A DNA stretch of 6,451 nucleotides from Acidobacteriota bacterium (GCA_003224665.1 QHZM01000327.1:1-6451); one strand, 5' to 3'. Counted from the stretch's first letter, positions 1 to 5,963 are shown. Program-made: numbers and translations. Notes: generated by a model not told the origin, from the sequence alone.

Positions 1-593
1 TCCGCCAGGTTGACGTCGAGGTTGCTCGGCGGCTTCGGATAAGGGTAGTTGTTTTCTTGGTGAATCGAGAAGGTATAAACCGCGGGGTCAGCGCCGAAAA
101 TTGCCGCCGTGCCGTTGCCGTGGTGAACGTCGCAATCAACCGTCATAGCAGTCTCGATTACTTTGGCTTTTTGCAGGGAGCGGATGGCAATGGCGATGTC
201 ATGGATCACGCAGAAGCCTTCGCCGTGGTCGGGGAAGGCGTGGTGAAAGCCTCCGCCGATGTTGACGGCCGCGCCGTCTTCGAGCGCCAGTCGGCCGGCG
301 AGCGTCGAGCCCTCGGCGCACAGCCACACGGCGTGGATGAGTTCAGGGGAGTAGGGGATCTCGAGCCGCAGGATTTCGAGATAAGAGAGCGTGCCGGTCT
401 TGAGCTTGCGGATGTACTCGCGGTGGTGGACCAGCGCCACGTCGGCGTCCGAGGCCGGGCCGGGCTCGACGAAGTCCTCCGCCTTCGCCGCGCCCTCGCG
501 CAGCAGCTTCTCTTTCGTCAGGCGGTACTTGACGGAAGGAAAGACGTGGTTGCCGAGGTTCAAGTCGTATTGGTCGGAGTAAACGAGTTTCAT
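1..593 (-). CDS. Histone deacetylase / acetoin utilization (AcuC-like) family protein, 3' end outside window
   Basis: This is a zinc-dependent deacetylase of the arginase/deacetylase superfamily, which removes acetyl groups from acetyl-lysine or acetylpolyamine-type substrates in the cytoplasm. The ATG is at 593-591 and the frame stays open to the left edge, giving 197 residues beginning MKLVYSDQYD. Visible motifs are GGGFHHA at residues 113-119 (the catalytic His pair 117/118) and DCDVHHGNGTA at 153-163. In the second motif Asp155 and His157 match the first two zinc ligands of bacterial HDLP, and Asp153 matches the charge-relay Asp. The third zinc ligand and the catalytic Tyr lie in the missing C-terminal half. 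The gene follows glmS on the same strand after 72 bases that contain a GC palindrome. No clear Shine-Dalgarno sequence precedes the ATG (only a purine run, GGGAACG). The family is certain; the substrate (protein, acetoin-related or polyamine) cannot be told. Confidence 0.93.
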   Translation of the reverse strand, partial: MKLVYSDQYDLNLGNHVFPSVKYRLTKEKLLREGAAKAEDFVEPGPASDADVALVHHREYIRKLKTGTLSYLEILRLEIPYSPELIHAVWLCAEGSTLAGRLALEDGAAVNIGGGFHHAFPDHGEGFCVIHDIAIAIRSLQKAKVIETAMTVDCDVHHGNGTAAIFGADPAVYTFSIHQENNYPYPKPPSNLDVNLA

Positions 594-607
594 CGTTCCC
601 GTCTCGA

Positions 608-623
608 CCGCCGGCGCCGGCGG
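608..623. repeat. Perfect 16-base GC palindrome between glmS and the deacetylase gene
   Basis: CCGCCGGCGCCGGCGG equals its own reverse complement. It lies 15 bases upstream of the deacetylase ATG and 43 bases beyond the glmS stop codon. It could form a hairpin in the intergenic RNA, but no T-tract follows on the minus strand, so a standard intrinsic terminator is not supported. It could also be a protein-binding site or a by-product of high GC content. Confidence 0.45.
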
Positions 624-665
624 GCAGATTCCTTCCGTGCCTCAACCCCAAGTTCGGCCAAGGTC

Positions 666-2555
666 TTATTCCACCGTAACCGACTTTGCGAGATTCCTCG
701 GCTGGTCCACGTCGCACCCGCGCAGCACGCCGATGTGGTAGGCGAGGAGTTGCAGCGGCACGGCTTCGACCAGCGCGGAGAGCAGCTCGTTCGTCTGCGG
801 CAAGGTAATGAAGTGGTCGGCCATCTCGGTCACTTCGCGGTCTCCTTCGGTGACCAGGGCCAGGATGGCCGCACCGCGCGCCTTCGCTTCCTTGATGTTG
901 GCGATGGTCCGCCCGTACCGCAGTTTCGAGTCCGCCGACCTCGAGTCGCACGTGGCGATGACGACGACGGGCAGGCCGTCGGTGATGAGCGCGTTCGGCC
1001 CGTGTTTCATCTCGCCCGCGGGATACGCCTCCGCGTGAATGTAGGAGAGCTTCTTCATCTTCAGGGCGCCCTCGAGCGCTACCGGGAAGTGCACACCGCG
1101 GCCGAGAAAGAGGAAGTCGGAAGTGCGGTAGAAGTGTCGCGCCAGGTCTTCAAAGTCCTCGTCTTTTTGGAGCACGGACTCGAGCTGCTTCGGCAGGGCC
1201 GTCAGGTCGACGAGCAGCGCTTTGGCGTCGCCCGGCGGCAGCAGGCTGCGGATTTGCCCGAGGTACACGGCGAAAAGATAGAGCGCGGTCAGCTCGGCGG
1301 TGAAAGTTTTGGTCGAGCCGACGCCGATCTCCGGCCCGGCGTGGGTGTAAATCGTGCCGTTGGCCTCGCGCGGCACCATGCTGCCGAGGACGTTGCAGAC
1401 CGACAGGGTCTTCGACCCTTTGGCCTGGGCTTCGCGCTGGCCGGCGATGGTGTCCGCCGTCTCGCCGGACTGGGTGAGGAGCATGGTCAGCGTCCTCGAG
1501 TCCACCAGCGGGTCGCGGTAACGGAATTCCGAAGCATAGTCCACTTCCACCGGCACCCGCGCCAGCCGCTCGATCATGATCTTGCCCGCCAGAGCCGCGT
1601 GACGCGAGGTGCCGGCGGCGACGATCTTGATCTCGCGGAACGACCGGAAATCGTCTTCGGTGATGTCCATCTCGTCCAGAAACACCTGGCCCGTTTCGGG
1701 CGAAAACCTGCCCAGCATCGTGTCGCGCACGGCGCGCGGCTGCTCGTAAATTTCTTTCAGCGTGAAATGTTTGAAGCCGCCTTTTTCCGCCAGGATGGGG
1801 TCCCAACTGATGTGCTGGACGCGCCGCGTGACCGGGTGGCCGTCGAAGTCGGTCAGCTTGACGCCGTTCGGAGTGAGGATGGCCACGTCACCGTCTCCCA
1901 TGAAGAAGAGGTCGCGCGTGTGATACAGGATGGCCGGCACGTCGCTCCCCACAAAGTATTCGTCTTTGCCCAGGCCAATCACCGCGGGCGGCCCCTGGCG
2001 GACTGCGACGATCTTGTTGAGGTCCTTGGTCGAGATGATGGCCAGCGCAAACACGCCTTTGAGCTGGCGGACCGCTTGGCGCACCGCATCCTCCAGGCTG
2101 GTCGCCCTGCCGCTGCCCTCTTCGGCGCCGGCGCGCAGCCCGTTCTGGTGTTTCTCGATCAGGTGCGCAATGACTTCCGTGTCCGTCTCGGTCGTGAAGC
2201 GGTGTCCTTCGGCCTCGAGCTGCCTGCGGAGCTCAAGATAATTCTCAATGATGCCGTTGTGGACCACGACGACGGTCCCGTGACAGTCTCGGTGCGGGTG
2301 CGCGTTTTCTTCGGTGGGCGCGCCATGCGTCGCCCAGCGCGTGTGCCCGATGCCGTAGGTGCCGTCGAGCGGGTTCAGGCGGATGACTTCTTCGAGGTTC
2401 CGCAGCTTGCCTTTGGCTCGGCGGATTTGGAGCACGCCGTCTCGTATCACCGCCAGGCCCGCCGAATCGTAGCCGCGGTACTGGAGCCGCTGCAGCCCTT
2501 CGAGCACGACGGGCACCACGCGCTTGTTCCCGATATAGCCGATGATTCCGGACAT
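666..2555 (-). CDS. glmS: Glutamine--fructose-6-phosphate aminotransferase (isomerizing), with Ser in place of catalytic Cys1
   Basis: GlmS makes glucosamine-6-phosphate from fructose-6-phosphate and glutamine, the first step toward UDP-GlcNAc for peptidoglycan and LPS. The protein has 629 residues (E. coli 609). The N-terminal glutaminase domain (about 1-245) keeps GHTRWATHG at 70-78 (Arg73/74 region), the VVHNGIIENY motif with Asn100-Gly101, and Asp125 in TTETDTEVIAH. Two SIS isomerase domains follow, with TQSGETADT (361-369), GVGSTKTFTAEL (411-422), the catalytic-type Glu495 in ALEGALK, His507 in YIHAEAYPAGE, and the family C-terminus DQPRNLAKSVTVE with Lys624. The oddity is the start: codon 2 is TCC (Ser), where the family has Cys as N-terminal nucleophile after Met removal. 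An in-frame TAA lies nine bases upstream of the ATG, so no alternative start restores it. There is no Shine-Dalgarno sequence. argJ lies 66 bases upstream on the same strand. Family assignment is certain; glutaminase activity is in doubt. Confidence 0.97.
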   Translation of the reverse strand: MSGIIGYIGNKRVVPVVLEGLQRLQYRGYDSAGLAVIRDGVLQIRRAKGKLRNLEEVIRLNPLDGTYGIGHTRWATHGAPTEENAHPHRDCHGTVVVVHNGIIENYLELRRQLEAEGHRFTTETDTEVIAHLIEKHQNGLRAGAEEGSGRATSLEDAVRQAVRQLKGVFALAIISTKDLNKIVAVRQGPPAVIGLGKDEYFVGSDVPAILYHTRDLFFMGDGDVAILTPNGVKLTDFDGHPVTRRVQHISWDPILAEKGGFKHFTLKEIYEQPRAVRDTMLGRFSPETGQVFLDEMDITEDDFRSFREIKIVAAGTSRHAALAGKIMIERLARVPVEVDYASEFRYRDPLVDSRTLTMLLTQSGETADTIAGQREAQAKGSKTLSVCNVLGSMVPREANGTIYTHAGPEIGVGSTKTFTAELTALYLFAVYLGQIRSLLPPGDAKALLVDLTALPKQLESVLQKDEDFEDLARHFYRTSDFLFLGRGVHFPVALEGALKMKKLSYIHAEAYPAGEMKHGPNALITDGLPVVVIATCDSRSADSKLRYGRTIANIKEAKARGAAILALVTEGDREVTEMADHFITLPQTNELLSALVEAVPLQLLAYHIGVLRGCDVDQPRNLAKSVTVE

Positions 2556-2570
2556 TCTGCGAGATTAACG

Positions 2571-2576
2571 ATTATA
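2571..2576 (-). promoter_or_regulatory. Possible -10 element for glmS
   Basis: On the minus strand the hexamer reads TATAAT, a perfect -10, and ends 15 bases before the glmS ATG, which would give a leader of only about 8-10 bases. No convincing -35 is seen at 16-18 bases upstream (the sequence there is GCGAGC-like). The region is otherwise GC-rich, so the hexamer stands out, but glmS might equally be transcribed from argJ or further upstream. Confidence 0.35.
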
Positions 2577-2605
2577 GCAGACGGGCTGCAAAGGCTCGCG
2601 GGAGG

Positions 2606-2617
2606 GCCGCCGGCGGC
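2606..2617. repeat. 12-base GC palindrome just after argJ
   Basis: GCCGCCGGCGGC is self-complementary and begins five bases beyond the argJ TAG on the minus strand. It is similar in make-up to the palindrome between glmS and the deacetylase gene (608-623). There is no T-tract after it, so it is not a standard intrinsic terminator; it could be an RNA hairpin that protects or attenuates the transcript. Confidence 0.35.
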
Positions 2618-2621
2618 GCTG

Positions 2622-3716
2622 CTACGTGCGGTACGAGGCGTTGATGTCGATGTAGTCGCGGGTAAAGTCGCAGGTCCACATGCGGGCGGAACCTTTGCCC
2701 TGGTGGAGGTCCAGGCGGATGGTCAGCTCTTTTTGGTCGAGTTCGCGCTTGGCAGCTCCTTCGTCGAAGCCGGCGTCGAGCCCGTTGCGGCAGAGGAACA
2801 AATGGTTGACGAGGATGTCCGCCCTCGTGGGATCAAACTTCGCGCCCGAATAGCCGGCGGCGCACATGATGCGGCCCCAGTTGGGGTCGCTGCCGGCGAT
2901 GGCCGTCTTGACGAGCGGCGAGTTCGAAATCGAGCGCGCGATGCGTTCGGCGTCGCTCGCGTTCCGGGCGCCGAGGACTTCGATGGTGACGAGCTTGCTC
3001 GCCCCTTCGCCGTCCCTGGCGATCATCTTCGCAAGCGTCTGGCAGAGTTCGGTGAGCCCCGCGAAGAAGTGCTGCCCAAATTTGTTTCCAGGACGCGCGG
3101 CCACGCCCGCAAGTCCGCTCGCGAGCGCCATCACAGAGTCGTTCGGCGGGTGGATCATGCCGGCGCCTTTGGTCACGCCGGCGAGGTGAACGGCCTTGCC
3201 TTCGATCTCCGACCGCAGCACGCAGGACTTTGGAAATGTGTCCGTGGTCATGATCGCGCGTGCGAAGGCGGAGGCATTTTGGGTCGAGAGCATCTCCTTG
3301 AGGGCTGGGAGCTGGCTCAAGATGAGTTCAGATCTGAGCGGGATGCCGATGACTCCCGTCGAGGCGACCAGGACTTGCTGGGCCGGCACGCCGAGCAGTT
3401 TTGCGGCGGCCCGCGCCGTCTGCTCGGCCGTGCGCAGACCCGCGCGGCCCGTGCAGGCGTTGGCGTTGCCCGAGTTGACGACGACGGCGCGGGCTCGCCC
3501 GCCGCTTGCTCGGAGGTTCTTCCGGCAAAGGATGACGGGCGCCGCGGCTGCGAGGTTGGTCGTGAAGGTGCCCGCGGCGGAGGTCTCACGCGCGTCCGAG
3601 ACCAGCAGGGCCAGGTCGAACGACCCTTCGACCTTCTTGATCCCTGCGGCTACAGCCGCGCCGCGAAAACCCGCGGGGGTGGCCAAGTTTCCTTCGATTC
3701 GTTCCCAGGCGGGCAT
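2622..3716 (-). CDS. argJ: Glutamate N-acetyltransferase / amino-acid acetyltransferase (ArgJ), lacking the self-cleavage segment
   Basis: ArgJ moves the acetyl group from N-acetylornithine to glutamate (and in bifunctional forms uses acetyl-CoA), recycling acetyl groups in arginine biosynthesis in the cytoplasm. The 364-residue product shows TPAGFRGAAVAAGIK near the N-terminus, FTTN (51-54), VVNSGNANACTG (79-90), the oxyanion-hole motif STGVIGI (119-125), IMTTDTFPK (155-163), KGAGMI (183-188), ARDGEGASKLVTIEV (233-247), GSDPNWGRIM (275-284) and a normal end, DYIDINASYRT. Between GMIHP (187-190 and flank) and NDSVMALASGLAG (192-204) the usual block is missing: NMATML with its Ala-Thr cleavage site, through the VDGDTST-like segment, about 42 residues. 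Adding it back gives about 406 residues, the normal family length. Without it the protein should neither self-cleave into alpha and beta chains nor have its Thr nucleophile. The ATG at 3716 has no obvious Shine-Dalgarno sequence. Identity is certain; catalytic competence is doubtful. Confidence 0.95.
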   Translation of the reverse strand: MPAWERIEGNLATPAGFRGAAVAAGIKKVEGSFDLALLVSDARETSAAGTFTTNLAAAAPVILCRKNLRASGGRARAVVVNSGNANACTGRAGLRTAEQTARAAAKLLGVPAQQVLVASTGVIGIPLRSELILSQLPALKEMLSTQNASAFARAIMTTDTFPKSCVLRSEIEGKAVHLAGVTKGAGMIHPPNDSVMALASGLAGVAARPGNKFGQHFFAGLTELCQTLAKMIARDGEGASKLVTIEVLGARNASDAERIARSISNSPLVKTAIAGSDPNWGRIMCAAGYSGAKFDPTRADILVNHLFLCRNGLDAGFDEGAAKRELDQKELTIRLDLHQGKGSARMWTCDFTRDYIDINASYRT

Positions 3717-3771
3717 GGATGAATTTCAAGCCGAGGCGCGACGCAACTCGCGCCCATCGCGGCCCGGTGAA

Positions 3772-4410
3772 TCAGCGCGGGCGGCTCGGCGCGGGCGATG
3801 CAATTTCCTCGACCCCGCGCGGCGGGGCCGGCGGCGGCTCCGGGCCGGCGATTTTAATCGTGCGCAGGCTGGACTCGCAAGCCTGCAGGAAAAGCGACTC
3901 GTCTTCTCGGCCGGTCGAGCATTCCGCCACGATGATCCGCTCGGGCGTGATCACGCGAGCGGTGAGAGCCATAGTGCGGTCTTTGAGCTGCCAGATCAGG
4001 ACCGCGTCACGATTGTTGATTTTGGCATGCTCGAAACGGTAGCGCGGGATTTGCTCGTAAACTCCCTGCGTTTCCCACTTGGCCAGGACTTGCGGGGAAA
4101 ATTCGGACGAGTGGTCGAGATTGGGTTGCGACGTGATGGCAAGCGTCGGCGGCACGCTCCAGAGCTTGGGATGGGAAATCCGCAGGCCGCCCGGAAAGCT
4201 CGAAACCCTCCCGTAAATTCCCGCCGCCACCTGGACCTCGACGCCCAGGGATGCGTCGCGGACGGGAACGGGCCTCAGAGTCCGCTCAGTCACTCGCTGC
4301 TGGTAGTGCGGGTACCATTTGACCAGAGAGTATTCCGCCGCGAGAAAGGCGCTCCCGACAAGAAGAATCGCCACGGCAACAATGAGCTGCACAGGGACGC
4401 CTTTTTTCAT
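3772..4410 (-). CDS. Membrane-anchored protein of unknown function
   Basis: I do not recognise this 212-residue protein. It begins MKKGVPVQLIV and has one hydrophobic segment at about residues 7-25 with positive charges before it, so an N-terminal anchor or uncleaved signal with the rest outside the membrane is likely. There is no lipobox. The soluble part (about 30-188) contains ISHPKLWSVPP, a region of alternating hydrophobic residues AVLIWQLKDRTMALTARVITPERIIVAE split over 136-163, and FLQACESSLRTIKI near the end. This late pattern recalls small PsbP/DcrB-type alpha-beta domains, but that is only a resemblance. The tail (189-212) is Pro/Ala-rich and probably disordered. Two cysteines (164, 178) could pair. 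It sits between selD and argJ on the same strand, 55 bases before argJ. The start is supported by the signal-like N-terminus and a weak -10 close by, not by a Shine-Dalgarno sequence. Confidence 0.75.
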   Translation of the reverse strand: MKKGVPVQLIVAVAILLVGSAFLAAEYSLVKWYPHYQQRVTERTLRPVPVRDASLGVEVQVAAGIYGRVSSFPGGLRISHPKLWSVPPTLAITSQPNLDHSSEFSPQVLAKWETQGVYEQIPRYRFEHAKINNRDAVLIWQLKDRTMALTARVITPERIIVAECSTGREDESLFLQACESSLRTIKIAGPEPPPAPPRGVEEIASPAPSRPR

Positions 4411-4418
4411 AACGCGCC

Positions 4419-4447
4419 ATCTTAACCTCAGTTCCTGCCGCGCGCAA
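4419..4447 (-). promoter_or_regulatory. Weak promoter candidate for the membrane protein gene
   Basis: On the minus strand TTGCGC (4442-4447) and TAAGAT (4419-4424) are separated by 17 bases. The -10 matches the consensus at four of six positions and the -35 at three. The -10 ends eight bases before the ATG at 4410, so transcription would start within a few bases of the start codon. That is a nearly leaderless layout, as for selD. Confidence 0.25.
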
Positions 4448-4500
4448 CGCGGGCGTTTACTTCAAGTCGAGTTCCAGGACGTCAACCCCCTCATGTGGTT

Positions 4501-4707
4501 TCAACCCGCGCGGCTGAGCGGGCCTGAACCTGAGCTAGTCGTAGAGAGCGCGCGCTCTGAGGGAAATTCCGTCGGCGGCGCATCTCGCGGAGCGGGCGAG
4601 GGCGGCAGCATTTGATAAACGTCCAGGGCGCTTAAAAGACCGACGAGCCAGAGACTTAGAACCGCTGGAGTCAGGGGCGAAAGCTTCGCAGGTGGAGTTT
4701 GCGGCAT
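4501..4707 (-). CDS. Doubtful small ORF with one hydrophobic segment
   Basis: A 68-codon frame starts with ATG at 4707 and ends with TGA at 4501. The product would begin MPQTPPAKLSPLTPAV, have a hydrophobic stretch at about residues 14-31 (LSLWLVGLLSAL core), and end in a Pro/Ser-rich tail. It is on the same strand as its neighbours, between selD and the membrane protein gene. There is no Shine-Dalgarno sequence, no recognised family, and a hairpin (4705-4720) covers the start. In DNA this GC-rich a frame of this length can arise by chance, so it is listed mainly because the gap has no other candidate. Confidence 0.2.
   Translation of the reverse strand: MPQTPPAKLSPLTPAVLSLWLVGLLSALDVYQMLPPSPAPRDAPPTEFPSERALSTTSSGSGPLSRAG
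4545..4558. repeat. Perfect 14-base palindrome
   Basis: AGAGCGCGCGCTCT is fully self-complementary. It lies in the gap between selD and the membrane protein gene, about 135 bases upstream of the latter's start. It could be a hairpin or an operator for a dimeric regulator; nothing else supports either role. Confidence 0.35.
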
Positions 4708-4832
4708 CGCGTCTGCGATGTCAGGTTATTTTCTCGATGAGCTAGCGACCAGGCTGGCAGAACCCCAAACCCTACGAGAGGACGTGTGGCCAGTCAATAG
4801 AAATGCGGGCAGGTGCGGGTCCGAGGGGGATT

Positions 4833-4862
4833 TCAGGCGCGCAAGCTTTCGGCTCCGCCTGA
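4833..4862 (-). terminator. Hairpin after selD, possible rho-independent-like or processing structure
   Basis: The arms TCAGGCG (4833-4839) and CGCCTGA (4856-4862) are exact reverse complements separated by 16 bases. They lie 11 bases beyond the selD stop on the minus strand. An alternative fold pairs CGGCTC with GAGCCG in the same region. No T-tract follows, so the terminator call is weak; the position directly after a gene is the main argument. Confidence 0.3.
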
Positions 4863-4873
4863 GCCGGGCGCGG

Positions 4874-5914
4874 TTATCGGACTCGGATCAGGGGCCGGGA
4901 CTTCTCGATGACTTCCCCGATCTCCTGAGCGGGGATGTGTTTCTCGCGGAGCGCTTGGAGGAGTTTTGGGGCGTCGCCGGGGGCGACGGAGAGGAGCAAA
5001 CCGCCCGACGTCTGCGGGTCGTAGAGCAGGTTCCTGATTTCTTCCGGCACGCCATTCGAGAACTCGACGCAGCCCGAAATGAATTCGACGTTTCTCTTGA
5101 GCCCGCCGGGGATGTGGCCCTGGCGCGAATATTCGGCGGCTTCGGGCAGGAACTCGACGCGCTTGGCGTCAATAACCAGGCTCACTTTGCTGCCGACGGC
5201 CATTTCGCGAGCGTGGCCCAGCAGGCCGAAGCCGGTGATGTCCGTGGCGGCGTGGACGTCGAATTCGAGCGCCACTTCGCTGGCCCCGCGGTTGAGCGCG
5301 CACATGGACTCGGTGGCGGCTCGCGCAGCAGCCTCGCTGGCGCGGTCCTTTTTGAGCGCGGTCGAGATGATGCCGGTGCCGATGCGTTTGGTCAGCACCA
5401 GCCGGTCGCCCGGCCGGGCTGCGGAGTTTGACAGGACGCGTTTCGGGTTGACCAGGCCGGTGACCGCGTAGCCGAACTTGATCTCTTCGTCTCCGATCGA
5501 GTGCCCGCCGATCACCGCGCAGCCCGCCTCCTGCATCTTGGCCAGCCCGCCCTGAAGGATTTGCTCGAGGATTTCGACGCCGCGCCCGGTGTTGGGGAAG
5601 CCGACAATCGAGAGCGCCGAGATGGGCCGCCCGCCCATCGCATAGACGTCGCTCAACGAATTCGCCGCCGCCACCTGGCCGAAGGTGTAGGGGTCGTCCA
5701 CGATGGGCGTGAAGAAGTCCACGGTCTGGACGAGCGCGAGTTCAGGCGTCAGGAGGTACACTCCGGCGTCGTCGGCGGTATCGAAGCCGATGAGGACGTT
5801 CGGGTCGGTCTGTTTGGGGAGCTTGCCCAGCACCGAGTCCAAAATACTTGGACTCAACTTGGCCGCTCAACCCGCCGCTTTGACCATTGCGGTCAGCCGC
5901 GTTCGCTCATCCAT
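4874..5914 (-). CDS. selD: Selenide, water dikinase (selenophosphate synthetase), selenocysteine-containing
   Basis: SelD makes selenophosphate from selenide and ATP, the selenium donor for Sec-tRNA and selenouridine. Starting from the ATG at 5914 the product is 346 residues if UGA at 5867-5869 is read as Sec16; E. coli SelD has 347. The N-terminus RLTAMVKAAG-U-AAKLSP aligns with the family motif in which Cys17 (often Sec) is followed three residues later by the essential Lys, here Lys19. Further family marks are TADDAGVY (Asp48/49), VDFFTPIVDDP (65-75), AAANSLSDVYAMGG (82-95), IGGHSIGDEE (135-144), ATDITGFGLLGH (223-234) and DPQTSGGLL (299-307). A SECIS-like hairpin follows the UGA. A start at the TTG at 5857 would lose both the Cys/Sec and the Lys, so it is rejected. 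The -10 lies six bases before the ATG, implying a leaderless mRNA. The gene is divergent from the acyl-CoA dehydrogenase gene. selA, selB and selC must be elsewhere. Confidence 0.93.
5835..5855 (-). promoter_or_regulatory. Bacterial SECIS element in selD
   Basis: On the selD mRNA an 8-bp perfect stem (GAGTCCAA with TTGGACTC) closes a five-base loop, GTATT. The stem starts 11 bases after the UGA and the loop 19 bases after it, within the spacing reported for bacterial SECIS elements (roughly 16-37 bases to the loop). The loop begins with GU, the feature SelB usually needs. Up to three G-U pairs could lengthen the stem at its base. It is inside the coding region, as expected in bacteria, and would recruit SelB with Sec-tRNA to the UGA. 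Its sequence is a perfect inverted repeat over codons that need not be so, which supports selection for the structure. Confidence 0.85.
5867..5869 (-). other. In-frame UGA read as selenocysteine (Sec16 of SelD)
   Basis: The codon lies between GGT (Gly15) and GCG (Ala17), at the exact position of the SelD nucleophile. The frame upstream is open and encodes the SelD N-terminus; the frame downstream continues the protein without a shift. Confidence 0.9.
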
Positions 5915-5920
5915 GCGGCC

Positions 5921-5949
5921 ATTATATGCGCCTCGAGAAGCAATACCAA
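5921..5949 (-). promoter_or_regulatory. selD promoter, probably giving a leaderless transcript
   Basis: On the minus strand TTGGTA (5944-5949) and a perfect TATAAT (5921-5926) are 17 bases apart, the ideal spacing for the main sigma factor. The seventh base after the -10 is the A of the selD ATG, so the mRNA would start at or next to its start codon. This fits the absence of a Shine-Dalgarno sequence. Confidence 0.6.
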
Positions 5950-5963
5950 CGCGGGACGGTTGC

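Larger units (their letters stand above)
4411..4873. other. 463-base stretch without a confident gene
   Basis: This lies between the selD stop and the membrane protein start. It holds one doubtful minus-strand ORF (4501-4707), a perfect palindrome (4545-4558), a six-bp hairpin CATCGC/GCGATG at 4705-4720, and a larger inverted repeat just after selD (4833-4862). I looked for tRNA arms, especially a selenocysteine tRNA given the adjacent selD, and found none. I see no recognisable protein remnant, so I cannot say whether it is decayed coding sequence or regulatory. Confidence 0.5.

Noticed and set aside
343..951. 202-residue minus-strand ORF overlapping glmS and the deacetylase gene
   Set aside because: It is an out-of-frame shadow over two well-supported genes, with no family resemblance and an Arg/Gly-rich composition.
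2556..2621. glmS ribozyme upstream of glmS
   Set aside because: Only 66 bases separate argJ and glmS, too short for the ribozyme core, and none of its conserved structure is seen.
57..3722. A plus-strand open frame of 1221 codons spanning three genes
   Set aside because: It lies antisense to the deacetylase gene, glmS and argJ, all of which are clear family members. Its product is an Arg/Asp/Val/Gly-rich string without domains, as expected for the reverse frame of GC-rich codons.
4411..4873. Selenocysteine tRNA gene next to selD
   Set aside because: I looked on both strands for a UCA anticodon loop with paired stem and a TTCRA-type T-loop. CTTCAAG at 4460-4466 has no matching stem and no acceptor arms.
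4718..5471. Plus-strand ORFs opposite selD (4718-5431 and 5079-5471)
   Set aside because: They are antisense to conserved SelD coding sequence and have no recognisable motifs or ribosome binding sites.
4874..5857. selD starting at the TTG at 5857
   Set aside because: This start removes the catalytic Cys/Sec and the essential Lys; the upstream frame through the UGA encodes the missing N-terminus and has a promoter placed for it.
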